Source: Plasmopara viticola
Taxonomy: Eukaryota; Oomycota; Peronosporomycetes; Peronosporales; Peronosporaceae
Direction of reading: 5' to 3'
Assembly (NCBI GenBank): GCA_001695595.3
Contig: MBPM02000023.1
Span: 806,001-870,000, forward strand
DNA length: 64,000 nt
Shown: positions 24,401-34,503 of the stretch, piece by piece
Layout: the number at the start of each line of letters is the position of its first letter
Numbering within the stretch: the first letter of the stretch is position 1
Position numbers and translations under genes: made by a program
The notes under the pieces: generated by a model
The model's input: only the letters and a program-made list of their open reading frames with translations
The model's database searches: none
Told to the model about the DNA's origin: nothing

Positions 24401-26118
24401 GAGTGTGCCCTCGGTGGCGTGTCTTGAGAAGTTCGCCACTTTGGTATAATGACAAGCGCTAGAAGCTTATGTTCCGAGCATCGATATAGAGTCATACGGA
24501 CCATACCTCAACGTGCGACCGAGGAGTACAGCTTACATTCGGGTCGACCATTTCTTCCGAATTCGAGTGGCGATGGTCTAGGTAGTCGAGATGAAGCCGG
24601 TCCAGCAAATATCTCGAGGTTTTAAAGCGGTCCAACCGCACCATTTTCGAAAAAAAACTCGTCGCCAATAGAACCTTTGCTTCACAACGCACTTCTCGTA
24701 AAGTAGCTCTATCCCTGGCAATCAAGGAGGGCCGAAAAGTTTGCCCTTGCCTCGTCTTCGCGCCTTTCCCTCAACAAAAGCGTTTTGTGAGAGGATGAAT
24801 GCCCGCGCTTGATATTTCTCTGGGAGTCAGACGGTCTGGCTACTGCGGCTTAGGGGTGATCTTGGGGTGTAAGAGCCATTAAGATTCCTTCGGCTTTTCG
24901 ACGTATGAGATCACAGCAAAGCGACCGCAGCGTGTCGTAGCGCGAGGTCTTCGCACTTTGATGGAAAGTCGCTTCAATGCCTCTATAATTAAGACAGTAC
25001 GGCTAGTGCATTATTGTCCGCTCTGTGGCCACCCGTACTCGCACTACTCCAAATGTTGAGCAAGAAGACAACGCTAAAAGAGAACTCATATGATTGTTCG
25101 AGTCGAGAGGGTTGTAATAGTTTTTAATAAGCCCCATATATGTGCTGTCATCGTGCGTGAAAGGTATACCTTATCAGGACCAGGACAAGCGTAATTTTAC
25201 GTTTCCTATTTCTCTTAACGGGAAGAACTTTAATGCTCTAAGATTCACCCGCAATTTTTTTTGCAAATCCTGGGCAGATGAAAATTCAACACTCATCCAA
25301 CATATATTGATCGGCCGACTTTTGCGGAGTCAGATGATTTCTGTCGTTGGGAAGCCGATTTCAACTTGGAGATCTTAAAGGCAAAGCTTTTCCGATCTAA
25401 ACTTCTACCTTATTATATTTTTTTTGGAACTAGCGGAAGTTGTCGAATGTCTTGCCCCGTTGGAATTGAGGATTGCTAGCGCCCAAGATGTGTGAGCTGC
25501 TTTGCAAATGCTAACACAATAATCAATATTTTTCGGTCAACGAATGGAGAAGCTTAGTGCACCAATAGTGCAGTGTGTTTCGAGCGCACAATTGTTTTTA
25601 TCTCGACTCTGTCTGAGGAATTTGCGGCTGAGATCACCAAGCAGCCTCCCAGTTGCTGAAACAACGTTTGACAACATGCAGTGGTGAACCACGGGTCATA
25701 ATTCGACACAATCATATCCGTGAGGCCACGGTATTATAACACCTGATTTATAATTGGCCTTGCTATTTCTTAAGCAGCTATACTAACTATAATAGCTTTC
25801 AAATGCACGAATTTGACCGGGCTACGTTGCTATGAAATTTCGGCTAGCCAAAAACAACGCCGAGGCTTATGGACACTTTTACAGGCCCCCGCAAGTGGCA
25901 GGCTATCAATGGGCTGACTTGTGAGCCGCTAAGGACATGTCTTACATACTTGGTGACCCACTTGTACAGGTGTGAGCTATGGAGGACAGCTTCATAAGCA
26001 TTAGAGAATTGACGTTCGTCGATCGGAGCAGCAAAGGTAAGCTAAATGTTCAGATCTACCTTATAGTGAAGAAGACCATCTGCCAACTTCAAGTGATTCA
26101 AGTGTGAGCGCTGTCGAG
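21402..26118. other. Gene desert, probably decayed transposons
   Basis: Only short open frames. Minus-strand frames at 22386-22628 and 24316-24725 look like fragments of larger coding sequences broken by stops, but I cannot assign a family. Nothing else is supported. Confidence 0.45.
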
Positions 26119-26180
26119 GTTATAAGCCACTCGACTTTGTTTGCCTTTTCCAAGGCAAATAAAGTCGAGTGGCTTATAAC
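26119..26180. repeat. Near-perfect 29-bp hairpin
   Basis: Arms 26119-26147 and 26152-26180 are reverse complements at 28 of 29 positions, with a 4-nt loop TTCC. It is not next to any gene. It could be a small-RNA precursor, a foldback element or the ends of a collapsed palindromic transposon. Confidence 0.9.
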
Positions 26181-26900
26181 GTACAGCATGCCTGACGGGT
26201 TCTGTTTGCCAATCGAGCTTTCAACGGTGGCATAGGTCAACGTATATTTAGCCTGTGTGATAGTGCGTCAGTAAGTAAATTGAGTTTGCCAGGGTTAGTT
26301 TAAAGCGAGAAACGTATTCTGCAATGAACTTAAAGCTGTGGCGTGCTCACCGCTGGCTTTCAAGGTTACATGGCCTAATTAGGTCACATGCACTTGAAAA
26401 TTGCGTACTGCACGGCACGTAACCCCTTGTCATGAACGGGTTAGTTATGTTCAGCAGCATTAAGCTGTCTAGTCTGGGACGGAATGATTTATTTCTGAAT
26501 GTACTTGTTGTGATTTGATTATCAACAGCATTGTCGAATACGTCCCGAACGTTTTTGTCTCTTCCGTGAAAGAACAGGTCTCTAACAAAGGCTTTTCTAT
26601 AATTTCGAAGCCGCCAACCAGCCTCAATCATAGATCATTATTATATCTTAGGGGTACTGCGTTAAGGAATGGGGGGCTTCCCTGAATTTTTTTTTTTAAG
26701 GAAATCGTTAAACTGCCGGTACACCTTGATTTGAGCCAATGAGATTAGTTCATTCTATTAATGAGAGCGGTTTATCTTTTTTAATGAACACAGTGTTTTT
26801 TAACCAATAAAAAGGGAAAGAAATACCCATTCGGTACCCGTTTTTGTCAACTGCCGGTACTCCTTGTTTTTTAAGAAACAACTCCTACTCACCTCTTTTC

Positions 26901-26946
26901 AATATCACTCATTTCGATATCACTCTTCTCAATATCACTCTTCTCG
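26901..26946 (+). repeat. Short tandem repeat, about 15 bp x 3
   Basis: Three imperfect units of the type ATATCACTCTTCTCA sit inside the MULE-like element just before its open frame. Confidence 0.75.
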
Positions 26947-26971
26947 CACTATTCTTCTAGCAAAAAACACT

Positions 26972-27226
26972 ATGCAACTCCCTAGAGAGCTCTCAAACAG
27001 CACTCTGGAAGAGGCAAAGTCGGCGGTTCTCATGCACGCGCGCGCCAAAGGTTATGAGCTTTGTGTTTTAAATACGGAACGAGTAGGCATATGAAAGGAA
27101 GGAAGCCCAAAAACCCTTGTCCTAGGATGCACAAAGGCCGGTAAAGTTCAACTCCCTTCCTCAAACTCCCGGGAACGCTTACGAAGTAGCCAGAAATTTG
27201 ACTGCAAGTGCAAGTGCTCTCTTTGA
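26972..27226 (+). pseudogene. Truncated FAR1-like zinc-binding N-terminus of a MULE transposase
   Basis: From the ATG at 26972 the frame reads through to a TGA at 27224-27226 with one internal TGA at 27092-27094. That gives about 84 codons in one frame. The pattern is TLEEAKSAVLMHARAKGYEL, then VLGCTKAGK, then an FDCKCKC cysteine cluster. This matches the FAR1/WRKY-GCM1-type zinc module found at the start of many MULE transposases. No DDE catalytic region follows, because the right inverted repeat begins about 20 bp later. The family call rests on pattern memory and needs a profile search. Confidence 0.55.
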
Positions 27227-27447
27227 CGGAATTGCTCTTTTTTTCATTGGCTAGAAACAGGAGGAACCGGCAGTTTACGAAAAGGGGTACCGGATGGGTA
27301 TTGCTTTCTCTTTTTATTGGTTGAAAAAACACTGTGCTCATCAACAAAGATTTACTGCTCCCATTGATAGAATGAACTAATATGATTGGCTTAAATAAAG
27401 GGGTACCGGCAGTTTACCAAGAGGGTGCCGGCAGTTTAGCGATTCCC

Positions 27448-27798
27448 ATATTGAATTGATTATGCTATCACCTAAAGTTTACAATTGTATGCAAACCTGT
27501 ATGAACAATACCGATAGGATGCTCGGAAGCTTTCAAAGCTCCTTTTTAGTACCGGTCTGTTACACGTTACATAATTATCGCTGCCGTGCGTTTGTCTACG
27601 CAACCCATACGGTTATGTGGCCAGAGATCCGCTCAAACAAAACTCACCAAGAGCCTGGTCATTATTTTACACAAGCAACCGTCTCACACGGATAGCGTAA
27701 ATGCTTTGAGAGCGTAAATAGTAGGAATAACACTTCTTAATGTTTTACGCACTTGAGTTGTACCTCCGTGTATCAATACTGTTAGGCTTTACGTCAAC
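27448..27798. other. Spacer downstream of the LTA4H-like gene
   Basis: No gene seen; it lies between the miniature transposon and the stop codon of the peptidase gene and should hold its 3' UTR. Confidence 0.5.
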
Positions 27799-29933
27799 TC
27801 AATTCTGCGTGGCGGTGAGCAGCGGTTCAATGCGATCGCGTACCATAATATGCAACATGTTTTTCGTATGAGCATAAGTTGTAGAAGCAAATTTGCGCAT
27901 CTCGTAGTTTGAGCTCGAGGTGAGCGAGCGATAAATTGGAAGCTGAAACTTTTGCTTGCCCTGTATCTCTAGAAAGCGTCGCACAATGAACAATTTGCTG
28001 ACGATATTGTTCTTTATAAGAACCAACGCCCACCGAAAAAGTATCTCTGAGTTGTACGAGTCCCATAAAGAAAGCGTGTCACCCAATGAGATGACCACAC
28101 CCGCATCCGAAAACTTGGCGTCTTGACAGCAATCCAAGAAGTAAAGCTTAGGGTGGGCCTCCCAGCGCTTGGCTTCTTCCGACAGGTATAGTACACTCGG
28201 CTGCACCGGGCTGGACGATGCCCGCCAGTGAAATGCCAGCGTCTCGCAATTTTGCATGATTTCTTGAGCGTCAGTGAGGTCTGGAGTGAAGCGCGGATGA
28301 CCTGGCTCATTAAGCCATGTGTCAAATGTAATACCACTTTCAAGATCCGTTCCAGAAGCATTGGCAAGCTCAGGAAAATTCATCAAGAAAAATGTGATCA
28401 TTGTCTCTGCTGGGATTGACTGGAAGCAAAACTTAGCACAGTAGCGCTTAAGAAAATCGTCAAAGACCTATTTCACACCAAAGGCACAAATAATTTTCTG
28501 GGTATAAGGTCTAAAGCACAAGAAAGTGATCGTACCGCATCCGACTCCACAAGACTGCGAAGGTAACATACAAATGCGTAGCCCTTCTCGTATGCACACT
28601 GGTTGTAGCAGTCGCCTGGGTCAATTCCTTCATCTAGCGGGACTCGCAAACGCGTTAAAGGCGACTGCTCTCCAAGAGAGGAGATTTCCTCATGAAGCCG
28701 AATTTCTCCTAACTTAGCATCCAGACAACTTAAAGGCCTACGGTTTAACGATAGAATTTGTTTGAAAGTTGAGCAAACAATCACCAGATGCAAATTCGAA
28801 TAAAATGTACCTGCCGCGTGATACTTCGGCAATGCGTCGCTCCGCATACATCGCAAAGCCTTCATTGAGGAAGAAGTCGCTCCACGTTGCGTTTGTGACT
28901 AAGTTTCCAAACCAGGAGTGCGATAGCTCGTGCGCCACAACTACAGCACTCGAGCAAACAAAAGCGTAAGTCACGTTACCTGATAAAACGTCTTTAGAAT
29001 CGTCACGTAAGATAATGTCAACGTACCCGACACTAATGATTTGTCACCAGCGATTGTACTAGGGGACACGAAGGTAAGACGCGGATTTTCCATCCCACCG
29101 TATGGAAAAGAAGGCGGCATCACTAGCATATCATAGCGCTCCCACTGATAGTCTCCGAAAAGCCGTTCACCAATCGACAAGTACTCCTCAAGAACCCCGT
29201 CAAACTCTTTTGTACTAGCTTCAATCATGCACGGCTCCGTCCAAATGCTTGATCGTGGACTAACTTTCGCCTCAACCAAGTCTCCCACTGCCATCGCCAC
29301 TAGATAGACTGGGATCGACTGCTTCATCTCGAAGGTAAACTTTTTCTTAATAGCAACCACTTCGTTCTCTTTCTCCATATCACCAAGCACATAATCTTCC
29401 GCACCGCACAGCTTGGCGCTCATAACACACACAAGCTCCTTTGGTACGATTACGGTAGCGGAGTACGTGATACGTACGGAGGGCGAGTCCTGGCACGGAA
29501 AGAAGCTGCGATTTAGCACCTCTTGTCCTTGAGTGTACATAAATGGTAAATGCCTGCCCGCTGTCTGCTCCTTCTCGAGCCAGCAGATGGCGGGACCTTT
29601 TGGGTTCGTATCGTAGTGGATAACGATTTTGAAGGTGCTCGCAAGCGTGACCCCAGCCGGAACGTCAACTTCGAGCATGTCTCCAAACGAAGTAAAGGGC
29701 TTAATACTCCATTGAGTCGCAATCGTGTCTTCTTCAGAAAGTGCAACGGACACTGAGTGGATGGTCAAGTGGAACACGTCCAGACGGAGCGTTGTCGCGG
29801 CCTCGCTAATTTTCTTTACAAACAAGGTTGTTACACCCGACACGCGTTTTAGGTCCATGTGCACATCTAGTTTCAGATCCACATGAAGCGTGTGAAATTC
29901 GTCTAGAGCCGCGCACGTCGCAGGATCCCGCAT
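27799..29933 (-). CDS. LTA4H: Leukotriene A4 hydrolase-like M1 aminopeptidase
   Basis: Zinc metallopeptidase of family M1, LTA4H branch; it removes N-terminal residues, and animal homologues also hydrolyse leukotriene A4. Exons on the minus strand are 29933-29027, 28940-28811, 28737-28536 and 28467-27799, giving 635 aa. The open frame extends five codons upstream only from a TTG, so I use the ATG at 29933. The PYGGMENP substrate motif is at about 278-285, HELSH zinc site at 306-310, and the third ligand in LNE at 329, the correct 19-residue spacing. The HELSH block is created by the first splice junction. A family [11 protein letters not shown] segment and an all-helical C-terminal domain follow. 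All catalytic residues I can check are present. Likely cytosolic. Confidence 0.9.
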
Positions 29934-30059
29934 CTTGACCTTTGCCAATTGTCAGCACCCCCCCCAATAACAGCGCTGCAAGGTCGCAATAGAATCAGAC
30001 TTCATCGTAATCGAATCAGATTTGCTGTTTAACTCTTTACCCAATATTCAGAGATACGG
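29934..30059. promoter_or_regulatory. Short divergent promoter region
   Basis: The two start codons of the peptidase and the ankyrin gene are separated by 126 bp and point apart. The spacer contains an eight-cytosine run and a repeated GAATCAGA(C/T)TT motif at about 29991 and 30015. A shared bidirectional promoter is inferred. Confidence 0.5.
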
Positions 30060-31762
30060 ATGAGCTCAAAGCACGCGAGTTTGTGGGACGAGGTGCAGAA
30101 CTCGTGCGAGGTGCCTAAACTCCAGACGGCATTAAGCACCAACGTGGACCCATCTGCGCTATTAGATGGTTGGACACCGCTTCATTTTCTTTGTAAAAAC
30201 TGCTCCGTGAATCCGGCGGCGCGCGCTGAGGGGCTGCGGCTGCTGCTCCTCGCCGGCTTCGATGTAAACGTTGTGGATGAGGTGTGTGAAGCGCAAGACA
30301 AGTGTTTAACAATTTATCAGAAAAAAATGATACTATTTGATGCGGTTAGAATGGGTGGAGTGCGCTACATCTTCTGTGTAAAAACAAGAGCGGGAGCGAC
30401 GAGGACCTCGTGCCAAGTATCCACCAGCTTCTGGCGGCCAAGGCCAATGTGAATTTACAGACTCTTGTGCGTGTCGATAGTGCATGTTTTATACAAGTAG
30501 TTTAATGCTTGTGTGGAATACATGGTAGGACAACAAGAAGTCGGCGCTACATTTATTGTGCGAGAATGAGGCTGTAACGAAGGATGCACTAGACGCTTTA
30601 TTAAAGGCGAAGCCTAATGCGAACTTGGTGGATTCGGTACATAAATAGGTATATTTGTGGCGTTGAATATTGATCCTAAAAGATGTTGTATGTTTTTAGC
30701 ATGGCTACGTTCCGTTGCACTACTTAGCTGAAAACAGCTACGTCTCGGAACGCATGTTCAGCCTCATGCTGATGGCAAAACCAAACCTAAACATCCAAAA
30801 TCATGTGCGCTTATGTTTTAATTAAGCGGCTGCGGAATTATGGTGACATGAGCTACTTATTGCTAATGTGTGTTAGTTTCAATCTACACCGACCCACTAT
30901 TTCTGTCAGAATAGTCGCGTTACTCAACTTGTCATCCGCGAGCTCTTGCAACACGGAGCCGACTTTAATATCAAAAATAATGTAAGTGCTTAGGAGTGGC
31001 CTACTTGTTTTAATCTTTCATGACGGTTACCGTTGACAGATTGGCAATACACCTGTTCACTACTTGTGTGAGAATGATGTGGTGACGGTGGATATGCTGA
31101 AGGAGCTGATGAACGGAAAGCACGTGAATGCCACTATCACTAATTCGGTCTGTCATTGCGATGATAACATTAGCGAATTGACATTTTTTCGAAAATTAAT
31201 TTGCTTATTGCAATGATAGATGGGAAAATTTGCAATCGACTATATCTCATCCCGAAAACACGAGTGTCGCCTGTATCTTCAGAACTTCGCCGCGCCTAAT
31301 TTAAATTGTACGGGTGACAATTCAACCGCACTTTTTAAGGTTGGTGGCGAAGACTCTAGTGAGTTGTCAGAACCATTGAAAAAGGCCCTTACGGCTTGGA
31401 ACGCATCGCTGCCGCCGTTTGATGCAGCTTTTTACAATGCTGTTTCTTGCGAAGCTGCTTTTGAAGCCACCTATGACGAAGTCCAGGAGATCTCAAGGCA
31501 AGCGTGTGATGCTCCCGATGACGCCGCTGTTTTCGCCCTATGGAAAAATAGCCTGAGCAAGTGGCGAGCTTGCATATTATTGGCTTATGCGGCACTGGTG
31601 CCTCCTAAAGTCTGGCATCAATATGCTGAACAGTTTCAGCGGCCCGTACCATCAGATTTAATGAAGCTACTAGGGAAAGTGGAGAATGCGTGGACTCTAT
31701 TTCCAGACCAAACTCAGCGTCGTGGCCGTTTTGAAGCGCTAAGCGATGTGTTTAATCAATGA
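30060..31762 (+). CDS. Ankyrin-repeat protein, one exon per repeat
   Basis: Protein-protein interaction scaffold of unknown partner. Seven exons: 30060-30281, 30350-30466, 30529-30636, 30700-30804, 30877-30981, 31040-31147 and 31220-31762, with introns of 58-72 bp, give 435 aa. Exons 1-6 encode ankyrin repeats with variants of TPLHYLCEN, such as WTPLHFLC, SALHLLCKN, SALHLLCEN, VPLHYLAEN, TPTHYFCQN and TPVHYLCEN. All introns fall in phase 0 between repeats. The last exon encodes a non-repeat alpha-helical C-terminus of about 180 residues with conserved-looking Trp and acidic positions that I do not recognise. No signal peptide or membrane segment is seen. Confidence 0.82.
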
Positions 31763-33709
31763 ATGGTTCTAAGGAAACAAGGCATCAAGTAAAATAATGA
31801 AAGTTTCTTTTTGCTCGCAGTACCTTGCCGCATCACGTAAAAAATATACCAGCATATTATTTGATCAAAACTTGAATGCTACAGATCTAAAAGCTATACG
31901 TGTTATTGGCATGAGAATATGATGAATACGATCATTGTGTCTGCCACAACGCGTCACCGGTTGGAGGCAACTCTCATATACATAATGGTAATTTGCAAGA
32001 ATAAACATGCGGTAAAATTGTTGATATGACGGGATCACACAGCATCTTGCACGAAAAAAGAGTGCAAGAAGATATGCGAACGAAGTGCGTAATATGCTTA
32101 TCTTACCTTTAATTCCTAATAGGCGATAAGAATCGTTATTGCAAGTATGGCAGGCTTTTAAATTCCGTCGATGGAAATTGTCAGTTCATGCCTACATTTT
32201 ATTGGATGTCAGCTTCTAACAAAAGCGCTCGACTTTATGTAACGGCCTCTTGACATCTTATGATTTAAATACAAACATTCGTTAGGGTCATAACGATGGC
32301 CAGACAAACAGCAGAGAAGTTCGAGATGAATCAGCGATGATTAAGCAAAACGCTGCTTCTGTACTCAGAAGTGCATCCACATTAAAGATATCATTGCAAG
32401 CAAAGATGCACGTTAGACGATGAAAACCAAGCAAATTGTGTTCTAAAATAAAGCGGCACGTGCTAAGCTACGAAGGCTCTGGAAAATTCTCCGCTCCGGA
32501 AAAACACAAGAATTATCGTTCTTCTACACCTGGACACCTGCACTCTTCTGTGATGAAGAAGTGGAAGTGCTCCGGTAAATGTCGCCTGATCCTACGCTCA
32601 CAAAGACGGCGAAAAAACTAGCAACCAAAATATAACGGCAAAAAGCCGAGATAGGCTGTCAGACTTGTCGTGGTCTCTTGACCAAGTACCGGTTTTTTTT
32701 TACTTAGGTTTTTCTTATTGATGTTCAATACAAGTCAAAGCTACCTTCGGATGTATTTAGTCAGCAAGTATGACTGTTGGTGACTTGAGCCTTCTCCGAA
32801 GCCTGAACACAGCTAAATGTGGAGCAAAGCGCATTCCAGCATACGAACTCTTGTATGGCCGAATGCCTCATCGTCTTCACGAAGTGCATCATCGAAGTCT
32901 GATGTGATCATCTCGAGTCACATGCTAGGCTTACAGTGTCTGGTATCGCTCAGCAAACTAGCATGTATTCGCCATGCGCGTCGATCACCTTCTGCTCAAA
33001 GTAAAAAGGCCCATCCTTATAGTCAATCACGGCATAAATATCGATGAAGGTGCCTTCTGTGAATGCTCCACTCAACGGAGTCCAAGCCCATCTCACTCGC
33101 AAATCAGTGCATCGCAAATTTTATACTCGTGAGCAACTAATGTACACATTACGCACCCCGCGCACGTCCTACCATTTCTCCGATCGAGAGTTTGCAGTCG
33201 ATGAAACAAAAGCTCACAATCACGAGCACACAAGGATGAGATGCAGTAATCAAAGCAAACTGAGTCTTGTCTAATTATTAAATCACGGGTGAGTCACAAG
33301 CTTGTGCATGACGAGACAACTGCGGTTGCCCGAGATGCTACATCAATATGCCAACGGACCATGGTCGTAATAAATGCTCACGTGTAGCTCCAAACGTAAA
33401 AATGTTGTCTCCGCACCAATGTTTTGTGTGATGCGCTGGGTACGAAAGTGAAAGAAGTCTTCGTTTACTGGCTGTACTGCGCGACAGGTTCAACAAAATC
33501 AATGTGAATATTTTATAACGAGACTGCTTGGCTGAAGACTCGTCACCAGCTCCAAGCAAAATGATCTTTTGCGATATATGGTCCACAACACCATGCTTTT
33601 GGACCACTACATTTGCAGCAATTTCTAGAGACCTCGAGATGAGCTCTGTTAGTGGTCCTTTTGCTCTTAACCATGAATTTGGCGAGATCATAGTGGGTCC
33701 TTATTATCG
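31763..33709. other. Gene-poor stretch with retroelement relics
   Basis: No intact gene. A frame near 32815-32905 reads AYELLYGRMPH, close to the TPYELLYG motif near the end of retrotransposon integrases, but stops follow quickly. Broken minus-strand frames at 33338-33700 appear to belong to an unidentified old element. Confidence 0.4.
32815..32905 (+). pseudogene. Possible retrotransposon integrase fragment
   Basis: About 30 codons with the AYELLYGRMPHRL pattern expected after the integrase core of LTR retroelements. There is no flanking reverse transcriptase or LTR. The call rests on one motif and is tentative. Confidence 0.3.
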
Positions 33710-33771
33710 ACAAAATCGTTTTTCTGTGGAAAGGTTCGAGATCGGACCTTTCCACAGAAAAACGATTTTGT
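33710..33771. repeat. Perfect 26-bp hairpin
   Basis: Arms 33710-33735 and 33746-33771 are exact reverse complements, separated by a 10-nt loop TCGAGATCGG. It lies about 75 bp from a SINE insertion. A perfect arm suggests recent origin or selection. Confidence 0.95.
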
Positions 33772-33856
33772 AAAACGGTATTGCTATTGCCCTGTATCTG
33801 GCAAGACGCTTGTAACATACTGTCTTTGCCTCTGTCATGTACTTTTGATGCTAAGT

Positions 33857-34178
33857 AATGTAATGTATTACGTTATCGCGTTGCCAAGTTATGCACGTGC
33901 TAGGCTCAGTCTGACTAGTCCACGGCTTAAAGTGGTGTCCGCATACGTCGGGTCTCGTTCGGCGGGCAGTGCAGCCAGCACCGAGGTCGTGAGGGTCTTC
34001 CATTATTTTGTTTATCTCTGACTTGGTAAGAGCCCAGGTGGCGCCCGGTGCTGGAGACCGTCGCGTCAAAAGTGAGACTCGTTAGAGACCTTCAGATGCC
34101 CGAGAGCACCTGCCCGAAGCGCGCGAGCATTTAGCCCCCGCGCTTGGAAGGAGGGCGTCACCCCTACCTTTTCCGAAG
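33857..34178 (-). mobile_element. SINE-like retroposon, copy 2 (full length)
   Basis: About 322 bp, same family as 17549-17874 and same orientation. It is flanked by a perfect 13-bp direct repeat tttgatgctaagt at 33844-33856 and 34179-34191, clear evidence of retroposition. The tail on the sense strand is a short ACATT repeat. The intact duplication points to a fairly recent insertion. Confidence 0.92.
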
Positions 34179-34422
34179 TTTGATGCTAAGTGTCCGATTT
34201 TTTTTACTATTTTGAAGTAGATCAAATAGATTTCCCATCGTTTCTGCATAAATTGCTAAATACTTACAAAAGCGTTCGGCAAGGTCAAGCCACTTCAGAG
34301 CCTTTCTGTATATATGTATTTGGCCAATTTGCGATAACCACACCCAAGCAGAGTTTCCCCAAAACATTATTTAAAAAGCATTTTTGCGCCGAAGACACGC
34401 GAATCCGCGTACGAGCAAGATT

Positions 34423-34503
34423 TATTCGTGCGCATGCACTTGAGTACCGCTAGCAGGTAGGCACTGTGGCTCTCCACGTCCAGCTTTTCGCGCTCTGCAC
34501 GAC
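34423..34503 (+). repeat. Dispersed repeat, copy B
   Basis: Imperfect match to 1425-1505 at both ends (GCGCATGCACT block and GCTCTGCACG block), diverged in the middle. Family unknown. Confidence 0.45.

Larger units (their letters stand above)
26700..27447 (+). mobile_element. MULE-type miniature transposon with long inverted repeats
   Basis: About 748 bp bounded by inverted repeats of about 165-200 bp. Both ends start with GG(A/G)AATCG(T/C)TAAACTGCCGG, and matching blocks continue through TTAGTTCATTCTAT, CAGTGTTTTTT and AACCAATAAAAAG. The right arm has one extra copy of the internal CTGCCGG sub-repeat. Between the arms is the N-terminal part of a transposase-like DNA-binding domain (separate entry). 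I did not find a convincing target-site duplication. The long arms and the cargo suggest an internally deleted Mutator-like element. Confidence 0.7.

Noticed and set aside
26901..26946. Possible CRISPR-like array
   Set aside because: Only three imperfect 15-bp units with no spacers, inside a eukaryotic transposon. No CRISPR array is present in the window.
29934..29948. Start of the LTA4H-like protein at 29948
   Set aside because: The codon is TTG; the ATG at 29933 leaves the family region intact.
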